Assembly (NCBI GenBank): GCA_036307445.1
Contig: JAXJXP010000005.1
Coordinates: 1-64,000, forward strand
DNA from: HGM11525 sp036307445
GTDB lineage: Bacteria > Bacillota > Clostridia > UBA1381
Direction: 5' to 3'
Length of the DNA: 64,000 nt
The position numbers were made by a program, and so were the translations under genes. Below are positions 23,150 to 32,421 of the stretch, in pieces. Under the pieces are notes generated by a model. It saw only the letters and a list, made by a program, of their open reading frames with translations. It searched no databases and had not been told where the DNA came from. Within the stretch, counting starts at the first letter, position 1. Each line of letters starts with the position of its first letter.

Positions 23150-24283
23150 GTGGCAGATAAAAGAGATTATTACGAAGTTCTTGGCGTCGCCAGGGGCGCA
23201 AGTGACGATGAGATAAAGAAAGCATACAGAAAAGAAGCAAAAAAATATCATCCTGACCTGCATCCAGGGGATAAAACTGCTGAAGCAAAGTTTAAAGAAG
23301 TAAACGAAGCATATGAAGTTTTATCTGATTCTGACAAGAAAGCACGTTATGACCAATATGGACACGCAGGAGTTGACCCTAATTTTGGGGCCGGTAGTGC
23401 TGGCGGAGGCTTCGGCGGTTTCGATTTTAGCGATATTTTTGATATGTTTGGCGGTGGCTTCGGCGGTTTCGGAGGCAGCAGCAGAAGAAATGGCCCTATA
23501 CGAGGAAGAGATATAAGCCGTGATATCACAATTAGCTTTGAAGAAGCTGCATTTGGCTGTAAAAAGAAGCTAAATGTTACGCGTGATGAACCTTGCGAGG
23601 CTTGTGGCGGAACAGGTGCAAAGGCTGGTACGCAGCCCGAAACATGTTCTAGATGCGGTGGCAGAGGTCAGGTTCAGACACAGACCAGAACACCACTTGG
23701 TTATATGACTAATGTAACTACTTGTCCTGAGTGCAGAGGTAGCGGAAAGATAATAAAGGAGCCTTGCAGAGAATGCAGAGGAAGTGGCAAAGTTAAAACT
23801 CCTCGTACCATTGAGCTTGATATACCGGCAGGTATCAATCACGGACAAACAATGCAACTATCCGGCAGGGGAGAACCAGGAGAAAGAGGCGGTCCGAATG
23901 GCGACTTGCTTATAACAATCAGAATCAAGCCTCATGAAATATTTACTCGTGAGGATTATGACGTATATATAAATTTTCCTGTTACGTTTGTTGAAGCAGC
24001 TTTGGGTGCAACAGTGAAAGTGCCCACACTTGATGGTGTCGTAGAATATGATATTCCTGAAGGTACTCAGCATGGAGCAAGATTCAGGCTCAGGGAAAAG
24101 GGTATTCCTTATATAAGAGGCAGAGGAAGAGGAGACCAGTATGTAATTGTAGAGGTCGAAATTCCTAAGAATCTGACTGGTAAGCAGAAGGATATACTTA
24201 AACAGTTTGATTCTGAAACAGAAATGAAGAACTACAAAAAACAGAAAAGTTTTTTTGACAAAATGAAAGATTTATTTAAGTAA
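23150..24283 (+). CDS. dnaJ: Chaperone protein DnaJ (Hsp40)
   Basis: A 377-aa type I DnaJ that delivers substrates to DnaK and stimulates its ATPase. It has a J domain (residues 4-67 with HPD in KKYHPDLHPG), a Gly/Phe-rich linker (about 75-110), four zinc-finger repeats (CEACGGTG, CSRCGGRG, CPECRGSG, CRECRGSG) and C-terminal substrate domains. GTG 23150 follows GAGGTGA. hisD follows 17 bp later with no terminator, so dnaJ-hisD-hisB are likely co-transcribed. Confidence 0.97.
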   Translation: MADKRDYYEVLGVARGASDDEIKKAYRKEAKKYHPDLHPGDKTAEAKFKEVNEAYEVLSDSDKKARYDQYGHAGVDPNFGAGSAGGGFGGFDFSDIFDMFGGGFGGFGGSSRRNGPIRGRDISRDITISFEEAAFGCKKKLNVTRDEPCEACGGTGAKAGTQPETCSRCGGRGQVQTQTRTPLGYMTNVTTCPECRGSGKIIKEPCRECRGSGKVKTPRTIELDIPAGINHGQTMQLSGRGEPGERGGPNGDLLITIRIKPHEIFTREDYDVYINFPVTFVEAALGATVKVPTLDGVVEYDIPEGTQHGARFRLREKGIPYIRGRGRGDQYVIVEVEIPKNLTGKQKDILKQFDSETEMKNYKKQKSFFDKMKDLFK

Positions 24284-24300
24284 ACTTTGGAGGTTAAATA

Positions 24301-25599
24301 ATGCAGCCTAATGTATACAAATTATCAGAAATGACTGATAAAGAAAAAGATTTTATTCTAAGACGTGCAGAGCTTGACATCACTGAGCAGATGAAGGTCG
24401 CAACAGAAGTGTCAAACGATATCAGAGCAAGAGGCGATGCAGCAGTTTTGGAATACACTGAGAAGTTTGATAAAGTAAAGCTCACGGCTTCACAGATGAA
24501 GGTGACTTCTGAGGAAATTGAGGCTGGGTACAATAGACTTGATTGCGAAACAAGAAAAGCTATTGAATATGCTTATAAGAACATCTATGATTTCCACGAA
24601 AAACAGATGCCTGAAGAAATGTGGTTTACAATGGTAGACGACGGGCTTATGGTCGGCGAAAAGACCACTCCGATTGTCGATGTATGCCTTTATGTGCCGC
24701 ATGGCAAGGGTAGTTTCCCTTCTGTTCTTTGTATGCTCGGTATCCCTGCAGTTGTTGCAAAAGTGCCCAAGATTGTTGTTGTAACACCGCCTAACGAAAA
24801 GGGCGAGGTTGATGATGCAATACTTGCTGCAGCAAAGATTATAGGAATTACTGAAATTTATAAAGTTGGCGGTATACAGGCTGTTGCAGCAGTTGCATAC
24901 GGCACAGAGACAATCCCTAAGTGTCATAAAATAATCGGTCCCGGTAATAGCTACGCCACTGCTGCAAAGAGAGTTCTTGCAAGCTACATAGATGCAGGAC
25001 TTCCTGCAGGTCCAAGCGAAGCAATTATACTTTGTGACGAAAAAGCTGATCCTGAAAAGGTTGCTCTTGACTGGATGATAGAAGCTGAACATGGTCCGGA
25101 TAGTGCTGCGCTTCTTGTTACTCATTCAAAAGAGCTTGTAGACAAGGTTATTCCGATCGTAAACAGACAGCTTGAGAAGATTTCTGACAAGAGAAAGGAA
25201 TTTGTATCAACAAACTTTACAACTTACGGTGGTGTGATTCTGACAGAGTCGCTTGACGAATCAATTGATTTTGTTAATGAATATGCTCCTGAACATATGG
25301 AAGTAATGACAGAAAAGCCTTTTGAAACATTACCTAAGATTAAGAATGCAGGAGAAATTCTACTTGGAGATTATACTCCTGTAACACTTTGTAATTTCGT
25401 TTTAGGTCCAAATGCAATTTTGCCGACGGGTGGCTTTGCGAAGACATATTCAAGCGTTTCAGTAAACGATTTTCTAAAACGCTCATCAGTTGGTTACGCA
25501 TCTAAGGACGGATTTGAAAAGGTCAGAGGATATGCTGCTCGTTTTGCTGATGTTGAGGGCTTTGACACACACGGGTTAGCCGTAAAGGAGAGAAAATAA
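24301..25599 (+). CDS. Histidinol dehydrogenase family protein, divergent
   Basis: A 432-aa HisD homologue. It keeps the catalytic Glu-His in YAPEHMEV, GPGNSYATAAKR, PAGPSEAI, AEHGPDSAALLVTH and the late His of EGFDTHGLAV. Two zinc-ligand positions differ from Escherichia coli HisD: the Gln of QAEH is Glu (IEAEH), and the Asp of the GDY motif is Asn (LCNFVLGPN). True HisD oxidises histidinol to histidine using zinc; with these changes the metal site and substrate may differ. It precedes an equally divergent HisB homologue, and no other histidine gene is near. Either a drifted HisD or a paralogue with another alcohol substrate. Confidence 0.75.
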   Translation: MQPNVYKLSEMTDKEKDFILRRAELDITEQMKVATEVSNDIRARGDAAVLEYTEKFDKVKLTASQMKVTSEEIEAGYNRLDCETRKAIEYAYKNIYDFHEKQMPEEMWFTMVDDGLMVGEKTTPIVDVCLYVPHGKGSFPSVLCMLGIPAVVAKVPKIVVVTPPNEKGEVDDAILAAAKIIGITEIYKVGGIQAVAAVAYGTETIPKCHKIIGPGNSYATAAKRVLASYIDAGLPAGPSEAIILCDEKADPEKVALDWMIEAEHGPDSAALLVTHSKELVDKVIPIVNRQLEKISDKRKEFVSTNFTTYGGVILTESLDESIDFVNEYAPEHMEVMTEKPFETLPKIKNAGEILLGDYTPVTLCNFVLGPNAILPTGGFAKTYSSVSVNDFLKRSSVGYASKDGFEKVRGYAARFADVEGFDTHGLAVKERK

Positions 25600-25622
25600 T
25601 ACAAAACAAAAGGGGGGTCCTT

Positions 25623-26246
25623 ATGGAGAGAATAGAGGTAACAAGAACCACCACAGAATCCGGTATGTCTGTTATTCTTGATTTTTCACCGCTTTCTGAT
25701 GATTACAGAGAAAAAATCAATACGCCGCTTACATTTCTGAATCATATGATTGAACACATTGCTTGGCGTAGTGGCATCAACATTACTGCTGAGGTAAAGC
25801 TTGATAAATTCACTCTTACTCACGTAATTTGTGAAGACTTGGGCATCGCCTTAGGTAAGGCTATTGCTGAGTATGTGAAGAGAATGGCTGTTAAAGGCGT
25901 TGTTGGTTATGGCGATGCTTATGGTATTATAGACGAGGCAAGGGCTCATTCTCTTATAAGCTTTGAGAGCAGAACTTATTTTGATATAGATTATAACGGA
26001 ATTGCTATATCTGATGAGGTTGAGGGTATGTACAAGGAAGACCTTGAAACCTTTTTGCTTGGCATTGCACAGGGAGCAAACTGTACCTTACAGGTTGTAC
26101 TTGAAAAGGGCGAAAACGGACATCACATCTGGGAGGCAATTTTCCGTAGCTTAGGATGTACTTTAGCTAATGCACTTTTGCTTGACGAAAGACGAATTGG
26201 AAAAACTGCCGGTGTTGCTGGTGCGATTAACTGGGATATTAAATAA
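25623..26246 (+). CDS. Imidazoleglycerol-phosphate dehydratase (HisB) family protein, divergent
   Basis: A 207-aa IGPD-fold protein. Recognisable are TRTTTES at the start, FLNHMIEH (usual FLDHML), EDLGIALGKA, IIDEARAHS and the second metal motif NGHHIWEAIFRSLG. The first HHxxED metal motif is changed to H-V-I-C-E-D, losing the second His, and the SGRP motif is SRTY. Authentic HisB dehydrates imidazoleglycerol phosphate with two Mn ions, so activity here is doubtful or altered. It is adjacent to the HisD-like gene and ends at a terminator hairpin. Confidence 0.75.
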   Translation: MERIEVTRTTTESGMSVILDFSPLSDDYREKINTPLTFLNHMIEHIAWRSGINITAEVKLDKFTLTHVICEDLGIALGKAIAEYVKRMAVKGVVGYGDAYGIIDEARAHSLISFESRTYFDIDYNGIAISDEVEGMYKEDLETFLLGIAQGANCTLQVVLEKGENGHHIWEAIFRSLGCTLANALLLDERRIGKTAGVAGAINWDIK

Positions 26247-26255
26247 TATACATTG

Positions 26256-26293
26256 CCGGCTTTACTGCAAAATATGCTTGTAAAGTCGGTTTT
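26256..26293 (+). terminator. Terminator after the HisB-like gene
   Basis: CCGGCTTTAC (26256-26265) pairs with GTAAAGTCGG (26280-26289) with one wobble, then TTTT. The HAD gene begins 18 nt later without a visible promoter, so this may attenuate rather than stop transcription. Confidence 0.65.
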
Positions 26294-26310
26294 GACATAA
26301 GGAGAAATAG

Positions 26311-27306
26311 ATGGCAAAGCTTGCGAAATTTCTAGATAAATATGATTCGGTTATATTTGATATGGACGGAGTTGTAACAAGCGAGAATAACTATTGGACT
26401 GCATCAGCGTTAACGGTATGGGAGTATTTGTTTCCTGATTCTTCTGTAAAAGAAATTGCTGATAACGCAAAACAAATACGTAAGACAGTTATGTGTAACG
26501 ACAAGCTTATTTCACTCTTAAAAGGTAAAGGTGTAAATTCAAACTGGGATTTAAGCTATATTATTTATGCTGTATGTAAAATCTATGATACAACAGATTT
26601 TAATACTGTTATGGATATTTGCAGTTCTTTTAGCGATAATATTCTTGATGAATATGCTATAATTGGCGATAAGCTAACTGACGTTACCGGAATAGACGGT
26701 ACACGAAACGGTAAGCTTTGGACAGATATGATGATGTGTTTTCAAGAATGGTTTTTGGGTGATGATTTGTATTTCTTAACCTATAAACAACCGACTAAAA
26801 ATCCTGGTAAAAAAGGCCTTATAGAAGATGAAACACCTATTGTTGATAATGACTGTTTAAAAGAAATATTTAACAATCTTAAAAATAGTGGTAAACGTAT
26901 TGCTACAGCAACAGGAAGACCATCTGCTGAAATTACAAAACCTCTTAAAGACTTCGGAATCTATGATTGTTTTGATGCCGACGGGCTGATAAATTATGAC
27001 TATGTTCAGTTTGCAGAGGAGGCACTCGGCAAAACATTATCTAAACCTCACCCATATATTTTTATAAAAGCTATGATGGGAAAAGATTATCCTGACAACG
27101 ATATAATTAATGATAAATATGATAAAGATAATATAAGAAGAACCCTTATAGTTGGTGATGCAGGAGCAGATATTCTTGCTGCAAAAGCTATTGGAGTAGA
27201 TTTTTGTGCAGTACTGACCGGGGTATCGGGGAAAGCTGCTAAAAGCTATTTTGAAGAACTTAATTCAGAATATATTTTTGATTCGTTGGAAGATTTTATT
27301 GCGTAA
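26311..27306 (+). CDS. HAD-superfamily hydrolase
   Basis: A 331-aa haloacid dehalogenase-fold protein, probably a phosphatase. Motif I is VIFDMDGVVTS (nucleophile Asp near residue 17), motif II/III lies around ATATGRPSAEITKPL and KPHPYIF, and motif IV is IVGDAGADILAAKAIG. The cap between motifs I and II is unusually long (about 190 residues). The substrate is unknown. It lies 15 bp before a fumarase beta-subunit gene. A nucleotide or sugar phosphate is possible given adenine deaminase downstream, as a guess. Confidence 0.8.
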   Translation: MAKLAKFLDKYDSVIFDMDGVVTSENNYWTASALTVWEYLFPDSSVKEIADNAKQIRKTVMCNDKLISLLKGKGVNSNWDLSYIIYAVCKIYDTTDFNTVMDICSSFSDNILDEYAIIGDKLTDVTGIDGTRNGKLWTDMMMCFQEWFLGDDLYFLTYKQPTKNPGKKGLIEDETPIVDNDCLKEIFNNLKNSGKRIATATGRPSAEITKPLKDFGIYDCFDADGLINYDYVQFAEEALGKTLSKPHPYIFIKAMMGKDYPDNDIINDKYDKDNIRRTLIVGDAGADILAAKAIGVDFCAVLTGVSGKAAKSYFEELNSEYIFDSLEDFIA

Positions 27307-27321
27307 GGCAGGTAATATGAG

Positions 27322-27870
27322 ATGAAAGTAATCACACCACCTCTTTCAAAAGAGGTTATAAATACGTTAAAAGCAGGGGAGAGTGTTCTTATCACAGGTG
27401 TGATATACACCGCCCGCGATGCAGCACACAAAAGAATGTGTGATGATTATGAAAAAGGAATACCATTTCCTTTTGATTTAAAAGGGCAGTTAATATACTA
27501 CGCCGGACCATGCCCGGCAAAACCGGGGGAGGTAATTGGTTCGTGCGGACCTACCACTGCAGGTCGAATGGATGCGTATGCACCTTCTTTGCTTGATAAT
27601 GGTCTTAGTGCTATGCTTGGAAAGGGTGCAAGAAATCCTGAAGTAATTGACGCAATGAAGAGAAACACAGCCGTATACCTTGGAGCAATTGGCGGTGCTG
27701 GAGCCTTGATCACCGGTTCGGTTAAAAAATCCGAAATAATTGCTTACCCTGAACTTGGAACCGAAGCAGTACGCAAATTAGAAGTCGAAAATTTACCGTG
27801 TGTAGTCCTTGTTGATTGCAACGGCAATGATTTGTACGAAGAGGGACAAAGAAAATTCAGGAGGATATAA
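27322..27870 (+). CDS. Fumarate hydratase class I beta subunit (C-terminal Fe-S hydro-lyase domain)
   Basis: A 182-aa protein matching the FumB/TtdB-type beta subunit: TPPLSKEVINTLKAGESVLITGVIYTARDAAHKR at the start (positions 3-36), YYAGPCPAKPGEVIGSCGPTTAGRMD and GKGARNPEV. In two-subunit class I fumarases or tartrate dehydratases it pairs with an alpha subunit that binds the [4Fe-4S] cluster. No alpha gene is adjacent; the neighbours are a HAD hydrolase and adenine deaminase. The partner is probably encoded elsewhere. Confidence 0.88.
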   Translation: MKVITPPLSKEVINTLKAGESVLITGVIYTARDAAHKRMCDDYEKGIPFPFDLKGQLIYYAGPCPAKPGEVIGSCGPTTAGRMDAYAPSLLDNGLSAMLGKGARNPEVIDAMKRNTAVYLGAIGGAGALITGSVKKSEIIAYPELGTEAVRKLEVENLPCVVLVDCNGNDLYEEGQRKFRRI

Positions 27871-27872
27871 AT

Positions 27873-29528
27873 ATGAATATAGAAAGCTTTATAGATTATG
27901 CTCTTTCAAATGAAATATCAGACCTTGTAATCAAAAATGCAAAAATCGTAGATGTATTTAATGGAAAAATAATATATGGTAATGTAGCTGTTTCTAGAGG
28001 TGTGATAATCGGAATTGGAGATTATGAAGGAAAGAGTGAATATGATGCCAACGGTGCATACTTAATGCCAGGTTTTATAGACTCTCACATTCATATTGAA
28101 TCGTCAATGGTTACACCTGCGGAATATTCAAAGGTCGTTATGCCAAAAGGTGTAACAACGGCTATTTGCGACCCTCACGAGATTGCAAATGTTTGCGGCA
28201 TAGACGGAATTCTATTTATGATGGAAAATGCAAAAAACTCTCCACTTGACTTTAAATTTATGCTGCCTTCGTGTGTTCCGGCGGCTTCTTTTGAAGATTC
28301 TGGCGCGGTAATTGATGCTAAAAAAACCAAAGAATATATGGAAGAATATGATTTTTTTGGTCTTGCTGAAATGATGAATTACCCAGGACTTTTATTTAAA
28401 GATAAGGAGGTCCTTGACAAAATTAGTTTTTCTAAAGTTATTGATGGACATGCTCCGTCTGTCAGTGGTAAAGACCTTTGTGCATATGCAGGCTCAGGAA
28501 TTCTTACAGACCACGAATGTACATCTGCAAAAGAAATGGAGGAAAAAATATCTTCCGGTATGTATGCACTTTTAAGATGCGGAAGAATGTCAAAGGAATT
28601 TTCTGAAATGGCTGCTTCAGTCAATAGATACAATGCCTCAAGAGTAGCATTTTGTACTGATGACAGAAATCTTTCAGATATTATTGAGCGTGGGACGATA
28701 CAAAACTGTATTGTTACTGCAAACAATGCGGGAATGGATATATTTGACGCGATACGAGCAGCATCATTAAATGCAGCTATGTGCTACGGTTTTAACAATG
28801 TTGGTGCTATAGCACCGGGTTATGTCGCTGATCTGGTTCTTTCAAAAGATATTTGCCCTAAAGAAATTTTAGCAGTATGGAAGGCAGGGGATTTGGTTGC
28901 CGAACACGGTCAGTCAAAGTTTGAAACAGGAGATATTATACGCGCAGACTCTGTCTATGGAACAGTAAATATTGCACCGTTTAAGGCTGAGGACCTTATT
29001 TGTGAATTTTCCGCTGATACTCCCGTTATATCAATTGATGCAGGCTCATTGCTTACAAAGAAGATTCTTTGTGATAGCAAAGAAGGTCTTTCTCATTTAG
29101 CCGTTATCGAAAGACATAAGTCAACAGGAAAAATAGGGAGATGTTATCTTGATAATTACGGGATAAAAGGCGGAGCTATCGCCTCTTGCATAGGACACGA
29201 TTCGCATAACATAACAGTGGTAGGTGATAATGCAGATGATATGGCACTTGCTGTAAATTCCTTGGGTAAGGACGGTGGCATTACGGTTGTTTCAGACGGC
29301 AAGCTTGTTGCTAAGCTTGAACTACCCATAGCAGGACTTATGTCTGACAAAAGCGCAGAAGAAGTTGTTCTTGCACACAACATTATCGAAAGAGAGGCTA
29401 AAGAGCTTTCAATAAATCCGAATATAGACCCATTTATGACACTGGCTTTCTTGTCGTTGCCTGTAATACCTGAATTGAGACTTACTGCAAGAGGATTGTT
29501 TGATGTAGTTAAGTTTGACTTTATATAG
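27873..29528 (+). CDS. ade: Adenine deaminase
   Basis: A 551-aa amidohydrolase converting adenine to hypoxanthine. Motifs are LVIKNAKIVDVFNGKI, GFIDSHIHIESSMVTPAEY (metal-binding HIHIESS), VTTAICDPHEIANV, HTD-like CTDDR and the C-terminal adenine deaminase domain with GSFVVRHK-equivalent ERHKSTGKIG. It starts 2 nt after the fumarase subunit stop behind AGGAGG, so the three genes form one unit. It supplies hypoxanthine for purine salvage. Confidence 0.93.
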   Translation: MNIESFIDYALSNEISDLVIKNAKIVDVFNGKIIYGNVAVSRGVIIGIGDYEGKSEYDANGAYLMPGFIDSHIHIESSMVTPAEYSKVVMPKGVTTAICDPHEIANVCGIDGILFMMENAKNSPLDFKFMLPSCVPAASFEDSGAVIDAKKTKEYMEEYDFFGLAEMMNYPGLLFKDKEVLDKISFSKVIDGHAPSVSGKDLCAYAGSGILTDHECTSAKEMEEKISSGMYALLRCGRMSKEFSEMAASVNRYNASRVAFCTDDRNLSDIIERGTIQNCIVTANNAGMDIFDAIRAASLNAAMCYGFNNVGAIAPGYVADLVLSKDICPKEILAVWKAGDLVAEHGQSKFETGDIIRADSVYGTVNIAPFKAEDLICEFSADTPVISIDAGSLLTKKILCDSKEGLSHLAVIERHKSTGKIGRCYLDNYGIKGGAIASCIGHDSHNITVVGDNADDMALAVNSLGKDGGITVVSDGKLVAKLELPIAGLMSDKSAEEVVLAHNIIEREAKELSINPNIDPFMTLAFLSLPVIPELRLTARGLFDVVKFDFI

Positions 29529-29557
29529 AATTTTGTCAAAATAATCTCAAAAAACTA

Positions 29558-29586
29558 TTGACAAAATTAAATTTTGCCGTTATAAT
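29558..29586 (+). promoter_or_regulatory. Promoter of tRNA-Asp
   Basis: Exact consensus TTGACA (29558-29563), a 17-nt spacer and TATAAT (29581-29586), 14 nt before the mature tRNA. Confidence 0.9.
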
Positions 29587-29600
29587 TTATAAGACGGCTT

Positions 29601-29677
29601 GGCCCGGTAGTTCAGTTGGTTAGAACGCCAGCCTGTCACGCTGGAGGTCGTGGGTTCGAGCCCCATCCGGGTCGCCA
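29601..29677 (+). tRNA. tRNA-Asp (anticodon GTC)
   Basis: Cloverleaf with acceptor GGCCCGG/CCGGGTC, anticodon stem CCAGC/GCTGG around CTGTCAC, T-arm GTGGG-TTCGAGC-CCCAT, discriminator G and encoded CCA. Confidence 0.97.
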
Positions 29678-29683
29678 AATATA

Positions 29684-29711
29684 AAGGGTACCGTTAGGTG
29701 CCCTTTGTTTA
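29684..29711 (+). terminator. Terminator after tRNA-Asp
   Basis: AAGGGTACC pairs with GGTGCCCTT (one wobble) around GTTA, followed by TTTGTTT. It ends the tRNA unit shortly before the antiporter gene. Confidence 0.75.
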
Positions 29712-29748
29712 TGCCATTTTATATTATACATAAGGGGATTGATTTATT

Positions 29749-31056
29749 ATGAGTACGTTATTATCTGTGTCTATTGCATTACTTGCAGGACTTTTGATGA
29801 CAAGAGTTTTTAAGCCCTTTAAGTTGCCATCGGTAACGGCATATCTTATTGCGGGTGTTATAATAGGACCATACTGTCTTGGTAATCTTGGGATTTCCGG
29901 ACTTGGCTTTAGCTCATCTGAAGCTGTTGAAGCACTTGGACTTGTTGCAGATGTTGCATTAGGCTTTATTGCTTTTTCTATTGGCAGTGAGTTCAGACTT
30001 GAAGACCTTAAAAAGACCGGTAAGCAGGCACTTGTTATAGGTATACTTCAGGCTTTGGTTGCAACAATTTTTGTTGATATAGCATTGTATGTGATTCATC
30101 TTATAATGCCTGATAAACTTTCCCTGCCACAAGCAATTGTTCTTGGCTCGATAGCTACTGCGACTGCACCCGCTGCTACTTTGATGGTTGTACGTCAATA
30201 TAAGGCTGATGGTCCGCTTACAAGATTGTTGCTTCCTATTGTAGCACTAGATGATGCGGTAGGACTTGTTGTATTTGCGGTTTCCTTCGGTATTGCAAAA
30301 ACAATGATTTCCGGAAATCTTGATATGGTTTCAATTATAGTAAATCCGATAGTTGAAATTATATGCTCGCTCGGGCTTGGAGCTATAATGGGCTGGTTTC
30401 TTACACAGCTCGAAAAATTGTTTAATTCAAATACAAATCGACTTAATATGACAATAGCGTTTGTATTTCTTACTGTTGCACTTTCAATGCTTGATTTCCA
30501 TATCGGGCAGGTGCATATTAGTTTTTCATCGTTGCTTGTATGTATGATGCTTGGTACAATTTTCTGCAATATCTGTCCATTGTCTCATGACCTTATGGAA
30601 AAGTCAGATAAATGGACATCACCATTACTTGCACTGTTCTTTGTTATCAGCGGTGCTGAACTTGAGCTTAACGTATTTGTCGATATGTCAATCGTTATTA
30701 TTGGAATTACTTATATTATTTTCCGTTCTCTTGGTAAATACTTTGGTACGTTTGGTAGTGCAAAGCTTGTTAAGTGCGAATCTAATATATGCAAATACCT
30801 AGGTATTACACTTTTGCCGCAGGCGGGCGTTGCTCTTGGTATGTGTGCATTGGCGGCAGCATCACCTGAGATGGGCTCACAGGGTGCACTAATAAGAAAT
30901 ATCACATTGTTCGCTGTACTGATATATGAACTTGTCGGTCCGCTTCTTACAAGACAGGCACTTACTGCTGCAGGTGATATAAAGCCTATACCGCACGAGG
31001 TTAAAATGCGCCGTCAGAACAAGCTTGATTCAGCAAAGAATGCAGACAATAAATAA
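29749..31056 (+). CDS. Cation:proton antiporter, CPA2/Kef-type membrane domain
   Basis: A 435-aa polytopic inner-membrane protein with about 12 hydrophobic segments. Family features are FKLPSVTAYLIAGVIIGPYCLG near 23-45, the broken-helix region GSIATATAPAATLMVVRQY and LDDAVGLVVFAVSFG, where the DD pair would carry ions. There is no C-terminal NAD-binding (KTN) or TrkA-C domain, only a basic tail. It likely exchanges Na+ or K+ for H+. It is followed 23 bp later by a ClC channel gene, suggesting a joint role in ion and pH balance. Confidence 0.85.
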   Translation: MSTLLSVSIALLAGLLMTRVFKPFKLPSVTAYLIAGVIIGPYCLGNLGISGLGFSSSEAVEALGLVADVALGFIAFSIGSEFRLEDLKKTGKQALVIGILQALVATIFVDIALYVIHLIMPDKLSLPQAIVLGSIATATAPAATLMVVRQYKADGPLTRLLLPIVALDDAVGLVVFAVSFGIAKTMISGNLDMVSIIVNPIVEIICSLGLGAIMGWFLTQLEKLFNSNTNRLNMTIAFVFLTVALSMLDFHIGQVHISFSSLLVCMMLGTIFCNICPLSHDLMEKSDKWTSPLLALFFVISGAELELNVFVDMSIVIIGITYIIFRSLGKYFGTFGSAKLVKCESNICKYLGITLLPQAGVALGMCALAAASPEMGSQGALIRNITLFAVLIYELVGPLLTRQALTAAGDIKPIPHEVKMRRQNKLDSAKNADNK

Positions 31057-31079
31057 TCTTATGAAAGGATGATCTCTTG

Positions 31080-32315
31080 ATGCAATACATAAAGTTGTCT
31101 TTTGACTATTTAAAAGCATTAGCTAAGTGGATTGTCCTTTCATTAATTGTCGGTTTAGTCGGCGGTGCGATAGGCAGTATTTTTCATATTTGTGTAGATT
31201 ACGCAACAGAACTCAGAAAAGAAAACAACTGGCTTATTTTTCTTCTGCCTGTCGGAGGGGCGATAATAACTGCGTTATATTCATCGTTTAAATATAAAGG
31301 AAGACTTGACACCAACCGAGTTCTCGAAGCTGCTACTCAAGAGGAAAAGGTGCCTCTTGTAATGGTACCGTTAATATTTGTCTCAACAGTAATTACACAT
31401 CTCCTTGGTGGCTCGGCAGGCCGTGAAGGTGCAGCATTGCAGCTTGGTGGCAGTCTTGGATATAATATTGGTAAAGCCTTCAGACTTAACAAGAATGATG
31501 TTCATACTTTAGTTATGTCCGGTATGAGCGCAGTATTTTCTGCGTTATTTGGAACACCGGTAACAGCAGCTATATTTGCAATTGAGGTTCTAAGAGTAGG
31601 CGAAATGCACTACGGAGCGCTTGTTCCTTGTGTTGTTTCTGCTATGACTGCATTTTATACGTCAGGAAGCTTTGGGATTTCGCCTGTTCGTTTTGGTGAT
31701 ATATCTTTAAGTGTCAATAATCCTGCAACTCTTGGTCTAATTCTTTTTCTTTCTATAATGTGTGCAATTGTAAGTATATTATTTTGTCTTTCTATAAAGT
31801 ACTGTGAACATTATTCAGAAAAACTGATAAAGAATAACTACATCCGTGCATTTTGCGGCGGTGTAATTATATTGTTACTGACCTTGTTACTTGGAACAAC
31901 AGATTATAATGGCGCAGGAATGGATATTATATCTAATGCTATGTCGGGTAATGCAAGGTTTGAAGCCTTTATACTCAAAATTCTGTTTACTTCTATTACA
32001 ATTGCTGCAGGTTTCAGGGGCGGGGAAATAGTACCGTCGTTCTTTATAGGCTCGACTTTTGGATGTATTGCGGGTAATATTATTGGTATTGATGCTGGTT
32101 TTGCAGCGGCTGTTGGATTTATTGCAGTATTTTGCGGTGTAGTGAACTGCCCTGTTGCTTCCTTAATTCTCGCATTAGAAGTTTTTGGGTCTGAAAACAT
32201 TCTCGTTTTTGCGTTAGTATGTGCAATTAGTTATATGATGTCTGGCTATTTTGGACTTTACAAAAGTCAGAAATTTGTATATTCTAAGCTTTCTGAGGCG
32301 CACTTTAATAACTAA
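31080..32315 (+). CDS. ClC-family chloride channel/transporter
   Basis: A 411-aa ClC protein. The conserved GSAGREGAALQLGG motif carries the gating Glu in GREG, FGTPVTAAIFAIEV is the helix following the filter, and GFRGGEIVPSFFIG corresponds to the GxFxP region. No CBS domains. ATG 31080 follows GAAAGGA; a TTG directly before it is less likely. It probably exchanges Cl- for H+ (or another anion) and is coupled to the upstream antiporter gene. Confidence 0.9.
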   Translation: MQYIKLSFDYLKALAKWIVLSLIVGLVGGAIGSIFHICVDYATELRKENNWLIFLLPVGGAIITALYSSFKYKGRLDTNRVLEAATQEEKVPLVMVPLIFVSTVITHLLGGSAGREGAALQLGGSLGYNIGKAFRLNKNDVHTLVMSGMSAVFSALFGTPVTAAIFAIEVLRVGEMHYGALVPCVVSAMTAFYTSGSFGISPVRFGDISLSVNNPATLGLILFLSIMCAIVSILFCLSIKYCEHYSEKLIKNNYIRAFCGGVIILLLTLLLGTTDYNGAGMDIISNAMSGNARFEAFILKILFTSITIAAGFRGGEIVPSFFIGSTFGCIAGNIIGIDAGFAAAVGFIAVFCGVVNCPVASLILALEVFGSENILVFALVCAISYMMSGYFGLYKSQKFVYSKLSEAHFNN

Positions 32316-32362
32316 TTCTACCTAATGCAACAAATGTTTTTGATTTTCTGCAATACCTCCTA

Positions 32363-32391
32363 TTGACATAAAATTTATCACGAAATATAAT
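32363..32391 (+). promoter_or_regulatory. Consensus promoter of the small orphan gene
   Basis: Perfect TTGACA (32363-32368), a 17-nt spacer and perfect TATAAT (32386-32391), then CGGAGG and ATG 32422. Strong constitutive expression is expected. Confidence 0.9.
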
Positions 32392-32421
32392 TATTGTACA
32401 AATTAATTTTCGGAGGGTTTT

